DNA of 64,000 bases, taken from Plotosus lineatus (lineage: Eukaryota > Chordata > Actinopteri > Siluriformes > Plotosidae). Position 1 is the first letter of the stretch. Every line of letters starts with the position of its first letter. The stretch spans positions 20,387,282 to 20,451,281 of the forward strand of contig CM045745.1 of NCBI GenBank assembly GCA_024760905.1, in the 5' to 3' direction. Below are positions 57,351 to 64,000 of the stretch, piece by piece. Below the pieces are notes generated by a model. The model did no database searches. It was given only the letters and a program-made list of their open reading frames with translations, and was not told the origin of the DNA. A program made the translations under genes and the position numbers.

Positions 57351-58412
57351 CAGGGGTGTGTTCTAGCACCAACACTGTTCAGCCTCATGTTCTGAGCCAT
57401 GCTGAAGGATGCCTTCAGAGACATGGACACAGGCATCAACATCAAATATTGCTTTGAAGAATCAGTTTTCAATATCAGAGGCTTCTAGTAAAAACCAAGG
57501 TTCAATCCGACACCATCAACAACTTTCCTGTTGATGACAATTGTGCCCTCAGTGTAATGTAAGAACTTCGGCCTAACCATCAGTACAAAGAGGACCAAAA
57601 TACTGCATCAGCCAACTCCAGGAAAGCCATACGCTGAACCAAACATCACAATCAATGAACAGAGACTGAACGCGGTGGACAAGTTCACATACCTGGGTAA
57701 CATGCTGTCTAGAAATGTCGTCACTGATGATGAAGTGAATGCCAGAATCACCAAAGCAAGTGTTGCTTTTGACAGACTCTACAAGAACATGTGGAACAGG
57801 CGAGGCATCACTGTAGAGACCATGATCAAAGTGTACCAGCCATAGTTCTCATCACATTGCTCTATGTCTGTGAAACATACTGTTTACCAGCGCCATGCCA
57901 GGAAGTGTCAAGGCAAGGTCCCAAACACCGAGGCCCTCACTTGTGCCAGCATCCATACCTTCATGATGCAGTCACAGCTCCGCAGGGCAGGACACATGAT
58001 TCGCATGCCAGACAATCGGCTCCAAAAGAAACTGATGTTTGGTGAACTGTTACAGGCAACTAGTCCCAGGAAGGCCAGAAAAAGCCATTCAAGAACACCT
58101 TTAAAGCCTAGTTCAAGGCCATCAGCATCAGCCACGACACATAAGAGCAGGCAGCACAGGACAGATCTGGATGGGGCTCTGCTGTCCACATTGGTGCCTG
58201 TACCTCTGAAGCAAACAGGATTACTACAACAGCACAAAGCAGACAGGCCAAGAATAACAGCACCAACAGATCGCCACCTACTGCCACCATCCCGTCCTCA
58301 CTGCCAGAGAACTGTCTTGGTGCAGATTGGACTGATCGGTCATCTGCATACCCACAGACCTCAACCACCCCATCCCAGGATGTCTAGATGGTCCTCGTCA
58401 CGGACTGACTGA
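57351..58412 (+). mobile_element. LINE relic: reverse-transcriptase end, connection domain and zinc-finger-like tail
   Basis: Frames shift repeatedly but the order is clear: QGCVLAPTLFSLMF (RT palm), a decayed FxxDD box (VDDNCA, 57530-57550), GLTISTKRTKILHQP, TINEQRLNAVDKFTYLGNML and VNARITKASVAFDRLY (thumb). Then come CARKCQGKVPNTE-like and QLRRAGHMIRMPDNRL, and finally a PHCQRTVLVQIGLIGHLHTH stretch resembling the CxxC...HxxxH finger that ends these LINEs. It has the same family character as the endonuclease piece at 50930-51600. All frames are interrupted. Confidence 0.85.
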
Positions 58413-58439
58413 CAACCCATATATAATATGAAGGCACCA

Positions 58440-59770
58440 AACATGGCCCATTTGGATTCCATGTCCCCCACCTCCTTCAGGATGCGGTTGTAGCTCTGCC
58501 AAGGTGGGAGTTAAAGGCCTCCCTGACAGGAGACCTCCTTCTCCAAACCTTTCCAGGAGACCCTAACTGCACACTTGGGCATGCCAGGTCTGGAGGGTGG
58601 TCTCACTCACCATTGGAGCCAGCTCACCACCAGGTGGTGATCGATTGACAGCTCAGCTCCTCTCTTCACCCGAATGTACAGAACATGTGGCCGAAATTCC
58701 GTTGATACAACTGCAAAGTCGATAATCAAACTGCCCCCTGGGGTGTCCTGGTGCCAGGTGCACTTATGGACACCTTTATGTTCAAGCATGGTATTTATAA
58801 TGTATAAACCGTGATGGGCACAGAAGTCCAACAATGAAATACCATTCGGGTTCAGATTGCAGAGGCCATTCCTTTCAATCACACTCTTCCAGGTCACACT
58901 GTCATTGCCCACATGGGCATTAAAGTCTCCTGCAACAACTCGGGAGTCCACAAATGGGAGCATTCTCCAACACACACATATACACACACCCTAAAGATTC
59001 CAAAAAGGGTGGGTACTCTGTAATTCTGTTAATTTTCTGTAACCGCTTCATCCTAATTAGGGTCGCGGGGAGACTGGTGCCCATCCCAGCCAACTCAGGG
59101 CGAGGGCAGAGTACACCCTGGACAGCTCGCCAGGCCATCGCAGGGCGGAAACACGCTGACGGCTTTGCAGCCTACTCTTGTCGAAAGTCAGCAATGGTTC
59201 TTTTACATGCCTCACACCATAGACAGTGAGAGACATGGCCGGCCTTTGATAACCCAGTTAGCTGCACTGGGGAGGGTGGGTACTCTGAACTGTCGTTTCA
59301 TCACCACGGGGAGAGCACCAATATCAACATGTGAGGCACCAAGAAAAGCAGCAACAAGAACGCCCACACTGGCTCACCGCCTTGCCCCATGGGCAACTCC
59401 AAAATGGAATAAGGCTCAGCCCCTCTTGGATTGAGTGGTTCCAGAGCCTGAGGAATGCATCGAGGAGAGTCCAACTATATCTAGTCAGTATCTCTCAACC
59501 TCACCCACCAGTTTGGGCTCCTACCCCGCCAGAGAGGTGACACGCCATGTCCCAAAAGTCAGACTCGGTAGCCGAGGATCGGTCCGACCGAACCCATGCC
59601 ATTGGCTGCCACCCAATTCACAAAACACCCAAACACTATAGCCCCTTCCACAGGTGGTGGGTCCATGAGAGAGTGGACCCATGTCTCCTTTTTGTGCTGG
59701 ACCCAGCCAGGCTCCAGCATTGTATGCATGATGATTGCTTTGATTATGATTAATTATTACTATGTATTAC
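58440..59770 (-). mobile_element. LINE relic (second family): endonuclease domain, split by a SINE
   Basis: Read on the minus strand from 59770: a lead-in, LGTWRVTSLAG (near 59560), LVGEVERY, and after the SINE insertion VVAGDFNAHVGND (58940-58900), NPNGISLLDFCAHHGL, CTWHQDTPGGSLIIDFAVVS and RGAELSIDHHLVVSW. The GDFN, TW, IDF and DHHLV boxes are the standard catalytic and binding motifs of apurinic-type LINE endonucleases. The SINE at 59021-59272 was inserted between the two halves. It is a different family from, and opposite to, the LINE piece at 57351-58412. Early frames are broken, but the part at 58987-58607 is open for 126 codons. Confidence 0.88.
59021..59272 (-). mobile_element. 5'-truncated SINE with SINE-C body and SINE-B tail, perfect 15-bp duplication
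   Basis: On the minus strand it starts inside the SINE-C body (CCCCAGTGCAGCTAACTGGG), without the tRNA-like head. It ends with ACCCTAATTAGGATGAAGCGG. AGGGTGGGTACTCTG flanks it exactly at 59006-59020 and 59273-59287. The insertion is in LINE endonuclease sequence. Confidence 0.93.
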
Positions 59771-61543
59771 AATTCATGCCAATCATGACAGAACGTGGGT
59801 AGAGCGCATCGCAGTCAAGCGCAGTAGTGCTTAACGGACCTTAACAGAGTGTAATAGACCTTGATGCACCATCTTAAGGATTTTTATAAATTTGGAAACC
59901 CGATTCCTTCAAGTTTCATCTTTTGGATGCACCCTACCTCCTTTTCCTCTTTTTTATTCCCCAGTTGTTCTATAAGCATGCCGATAAATTCTGGAAAGCA
60001 CCATGCTTTTTTTGAAGCACGTACATCATGCTCCAGTGCAAACACAGAGTTTGGGATGTCTGTTCTCAGTACATTGTGTTGGTCAATAATAAAATGGACT
60101 GATTGCCTCTCTATTTTTTACTTTGTGCATTGTTTGTAGATCATCCGCACAACTGCCCACTCTTACCATCACCACTTTTTTTTTTTTTTTTTTTAACTGC
60201 ATGCACATTTCAATGTTAATTTGGCATTATAAACCTGTGCCTGTATAAGCACTCCTATTTGGTGCAGCAGCTACATTCTCAAAAGTGGAGCTGAAGATGA
60301 GAATATATCTGTACTTACAGGTAGAGAGGTACAGGATTGTTCTTTGTGAGACCAGCGGTGCATCTTCTGACCAGCAGAAACAGTGCAAAGAAATATAAAC
60401 TAAAAAGGAAACGAAGTTGTTCTATTTATTCATTTAGGTTTCCTGCAGCTATCTGGATGGTTGCAAGAAACAAATTGGCCAAAAATTCATTCATTTTCTG
60501 AACCAGTTAATCCTAATTAGAGGCAGCTATGTTTTTCTCGGAAGTGATGAGTACTTGTTGGGCCGGGTTGTCCAGCACAAGTAAACAAGCAGCAAGCAAC
60601 ATTTTAGGTAATAAATCTTCCCGTAATAAAGGCTGTAACATTTTACTGGTTCCTTTTTGGTGAGGCGCTGCTCCCATCTATTTGTCATCTTTTGAGTTTT
60701 TATGAAGGATCACATATGGGGGGTGTGGTCATTCTGAGAGCAAACATGTATCTTTTTAAAATGGGTGGTTTATTATTTTCAATGCTATGTTTGACATATT
60801 TTGCGAAGATACCTCACGCGGAGTAAGATATATTGGCTTTTCTCCAAGTTTTCCTTAGAAGAGCCAAGATGGCACCCATCGGTTTACAGTTTCGGAGAAA
60901 AAAAATGCTTTGAATTTTCCCAGCGAGACAGCCCAGCACTTGCTGAAAATGCATCTTAGGTGAGTGTTTGCTGCACGCAGCCCAGCCAATAGGACATAAT
61001 AACAGCAAACTCAAATTACTACCAAGTCTGGAACAGCCAATGAAGAGGTTAGCATGTTGCTGTGCATGCTCAGTAGTAATCGCAGCAGCAGTATGGCAGC
61101 ACTCACCCGCACATAAGAAGCAAGGACTAGCATTTCTTGACTGAATCTTTGATGTCATACGTGATTTTTTTTTTTTTTTTTTTTTTTTTCTTTAAAGAGC
61201 CAGTAATACAAATTCCCCACGGGTAAACTTTAAAAGGGTACAGACACATCCCCCACTCCCACCCCAACAAGAATCTCCCCTACTGTATTTAGGTACACAC
61301 TGGTATTTTTGGCAGTGTATTCAAGAATATTTAAACCGCAAAAGATTTGTCATATGTACAGAATAATATTCACAGCGTATGAAATATTTCATACTTCATT
61401 CCAGTCATAGAGATATTCAGTGCGAAGCAAACATTTCATATATTTATTTAGTTAGTTATAATGCTTTGTTCTCTGTCCATTCATAAAATGTTCTAAGGTC
61501 ATACTTAAAATTATATGCACGAATGTTTCTCCTTTCGGTTATT

Positions 61544-61583
<40 letters not shown>

Positions 61584-62137
61584 TTTTAATTTTCACTGGT
61601 TTTTCCTGGCCACGATTGCAGGACTATCCCACAGCAGAAGGTTACAATGTGGATAACCAGGAGGAGACCATGCTTATACAAATACACATTCATTCATTCA
61701 TTCATTCATTGCTCGTTTCTGGAGATGGAGAACCTGGACAAAACCCTTGCAGAAACATGGAAAACAATAAGCATCTCCACACAGATGGTAACCCAAGTAC
61801 AAGATTGTTGTTGAACTGTTGTTGAATTTTAACACCAAGTACTTTAACCGAGCAAAATTTGTGCATATTTCATTCTAAAGTGGTACAAAAGCTTTTTTTT
61901 TTTCAGGGTTGTTATGATTGTTTAAGCTTTGCTGGAGTATTCATATTTTCTGATCTGCTTTCAAAACATTTGAAAACATCTTATATATAAACAGCTATAA
62001 ATATTTTAAGTACAAACCCTGTTGGCTTTATGTAAGGGCATGTACAAGCCTCAATGATACACAGTGCTATCTAATCCTCAGCCTGAAGCTCAGCGGGTTT
62101 TATGTGATGTCAGTTATCTTTGTAGTGGAAGTGTACC
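59771..62137. other. Unclassified DNA with poly(T) tracts
   Basis: Long T runs are at about 60176-60194, 61166-61190 and 61543-61580. A SINE tail stub (CATTTTCTGAACCAGTTAATCC) lies at 60488-60525. (CATT)n is at 61688-61711. No gene is recognised. Confidence 0.45.
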
Positions 62138-62432
62138 GGGCTGGTATAGTGGTTAGCATGTACACCTGAGAGCAAGATGGTCCTGGGTTCGAGTACTGGT
62201 GGTGGCGAGGGCAATTCTGTATGGAGTTTTCATGAGTCTCCTCCTACAGTCCAAAGAAATCCACATAAGTTTAATTGGTTGTTTCAAATTGACTATAGGG
62301 ATGTGTATGCGTGCGTTCTGCACTGGTCTGGCAAGTTATTCACTGTGCACCCCACCTTCGCCTAGTTTCGGCTGAAATAGACTCTGTACTCCCAACAACC
62401 ATAGTAAATCATAAAGCAGTTCAGCAACGGAA
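62138..62432 (+). mobile_element. SINE-B copy
   Basis: The head GGGCTGGTATAGTGGTTAGC and B box GGGTTCGAGTACTGG lead into TCTGTATGGAGTTTTCATG, ACAGTCCAAAGAAATCC and a tail ending AAAGCAGTTCAGCAACGGAATG. Confidence 0.82.
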
Positions 62433-63304
62433 TGATTGGAAGTGTATTGAGATCAGGGGAAGGACAGAGAAAATGAGAACTCCAGGGTAAAATGGAATTT
62501 TTGTATATTTGATGAACTGTGAAGGGATTAAAACTTCAGAGACTTGTGATTCTGTACCTGAGGGTCCCGGTTGATGCCATATTTTTAAATTCTTGATGGC
62601 ATACCGTCATAGTGACACTCCCTGTCTTTGGACAGTTTAAAAGTATTTGGTGAATTAGTTAGCCCCTTTGGTAACCTGCAGGAATTCTGAATGAAATTTG
62701 TTGTTGCCTTGAACATTGTTGTTGGGCACCGAGTTCAGAAAATAAATCTTGCCCGCCCTCATGGGTTGACCACGGTCGAATTGAGTCACACTGTACAATT
62801 GTACATACCATTTTTGAAAAAATTCTTAACACAAACCCTGTTTAGTTCAGGCCCAATAATTTGCTAGATGTAAATTTTGATCATTATTCAACTACTGCAT
62901 TGTATGTTTTGCCATAATTTGATAAGAATTTGTCCTTACCTTGACGGGCTTCAGGCATGTAGACACCCATGTTGCAAAGAGCCACACCTCTTGTTACAAC
63001 ATCAACCATCAGATGTCTCACCTTTTTTCCTGCAAGTCCAACCCATGTACAATTGTGTACTTGGCTACTGAAATGGCTTATTGTGGAACCTGTGATTCTG
63101 AGAGAGCAAAAGAGGAAGACGTACAATTGTATGTCCAGCTGCTGAAGGGGTTGAAAGGCAACAAATTTGTCTATTGAATTATAATCTCTCGAGAATGCAG
63201 CAAATGAATTTTGAAAATGGTCATTTGGATTTTTTAATGTTTACTTGGTTTATATTTACTGTAGTGAGCTGCATTACACCTATACTGGAATGACTTTGCA
63301 CATT

Positions 63305-63336
<32 letters not shown>

Positions 63337-64000
63337 GTGAGAACCATGTATTCCTCATATTGTAGGTGCTTCAATCTGTTTTACACAGTCATATTATTGG
63401 GACTTTCTTACGAGGACAAAAACGTAGGTCCTCATCATGTCACTCAGTAAATTTTAAGGTGAAAACCTGAAAGTCTGATGACCAGAGTGGTGAAACTAAC
63501 CGCAAACTGGTTTTGAGTGGGAAAATAACATAAAATATTTTGAAACATAAAAAAAAAATCAGGGTTAATGCCCATGGTATGTTTTAAGGCCATAAGGAAG
63601 ATGAAGGGACCATTTTGACATGCATAGACTATATATCTCCATCGGTCAACATATAACCTGATCTCAGGTTGTTGTTTTTTTTTCTCTCTCTCTCTTTTTG
63701 TGGGTTAAACCGCTTAATTAATTGTAAGTGTTAAGATTAGGAAAGCTGTGGTTCTGGTTTTTGTTGGGTTAAGTCTCCAGGAAATGAATGTAAGTGTATG
63801 TATTGTCTCCTAAAGGTATGAAACCAGATTCCAGACTGTGTGTGTGTGTAGGTGGGTGTGTAGGTGGGTGTGCAGGTGGGCTGGTTGGGGTATGTGTACA
63901 CAATTTATGCAGTTTTTAGTAGAACATGTGGCATTACTTGAGAGGATCTGCCTCTCGGGAGAAAGTGCACAGGGCCATTATTCAAATGTTTTATGAATAT
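62433..64000. other. Unclassified DNA; possible decayed DNA transposon near 62.7-63.2 kb
   Basis: The palindrome-like word TACAATTGTA recurs at 62793, 63048 and 63122. A minus-strand stretch (63070-62945) reads GKKVRHLMVDVVTRGVALCN, faintly like the Cys-rich C-terminus of piggyBac transposases with the cysteines lost. I do not call it. (TG)n tracts lie at 63308-63336 and 63836-63880. Confidence 0.35.

Noticed and set aside
61523..61825. Possible exon after GATTGCAG (DYPTAEGYNVDNQEE)
   Set aside because: The acceptor-like pyrimidine tract is a poly(T) run, the frame goes into CATT repeats and SINE-like sequence, and there is no donor or recognised domain.
5228..62200. tRNA genes suggested by A- and B-box motifs at SINE heads
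   Set aside because: The heads are followed by shared SINE bodies and flanked by target duplications, so they are SINEs rather than functional tRNA genes.

Overview
The window looks like intergenic and intronic DNA of a ray-finned (teleost) fish. It is AT-rich and carries the kind of repeat mix typical of teleosts: Tc1-like and Tigger/pogo-like transposons with TA target duplications, hAT-like elements with 8-bp duplications, several tRNA-headed SINEs, LINE fragments, and many long (TA)n, (CA/TG)n and (CT/GA)n microsatellites. I see no prokaryotic, viral, CRISPR or operon-like content. Family names below rest on recalled motifs, not on a database search.

Gene content is one partial host gene. 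On the minus strand, 8416-6670 is the large first coding exon of an LRFN/SALM-family synaptic adhesion protein, best matching LRFN4. It encodes a signal-like hydrophobic segment, an LRRNT, about six or seven leucine-rich repeats, an LRRCT, an Ig domain, an acidic linker and the first half of a fibronectin type III domain. It ends at a consensus splice donor. The rest of FN3, the membrane span and the cytoplasmic tail are not in the window, so the following intron exceeds 6.6 kb. A consensus acceptor with a long pyrimidine tract precedes the exon, so the promoter and 5' exon(s) lie at higher coordinates, possibly near a small CpG-rich patch at 35.16-35.33 kb. Most of 8.4-35 kb may therefore be intron.

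Layout: 0-1.1 kb, inverted pair of LINE fragments; 2.3-6.4 kb, SINE cluster; 6.67-8.42 kb, lrfn4 exon; 9.2-26.9 kb, DNA transposons and SINEs, including a hAT inside a Tc1-like element and a SINE with an unusual GC-rich hairpin tail; 28.4-31.5 kb, a 3-kb minisatellite of 25-bp monomers with a 349-bp higher-order repeat; 31.5-36.3 kb, mostly unique DNA with many microsatellites; 36.3-59.8 kb, dense nested transposons, SINEs and LINE relics; 59.8-64 kb, mostly unclassified sequence.

Local names used here: TA-MITE-1 (about 475-515 bp when uninterrupted, ends CAGGGATCCCTC, TA duplication); Tigger-like groups B to F; SINE-B (head GGTGGCGTAGTGGTTAGCAC, tail copying the AACCGCTTAATCCTAATTAGG motif); SINE-C (head GGTGGTCTAGTGGTATAGGG, found with two different tails); SINE-D (head GGTGGCGTAGTGGTT, tail ending GCCCAATAGACTTTACC). 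The clearest results are the lrfn4 exon and its ambiguous start codon, the hierarchical minisatellite, tail exchange among the SINEs, and insertion events that can be dated relative to one another by their target duplications. I found no evidence for a new multi-gene system.
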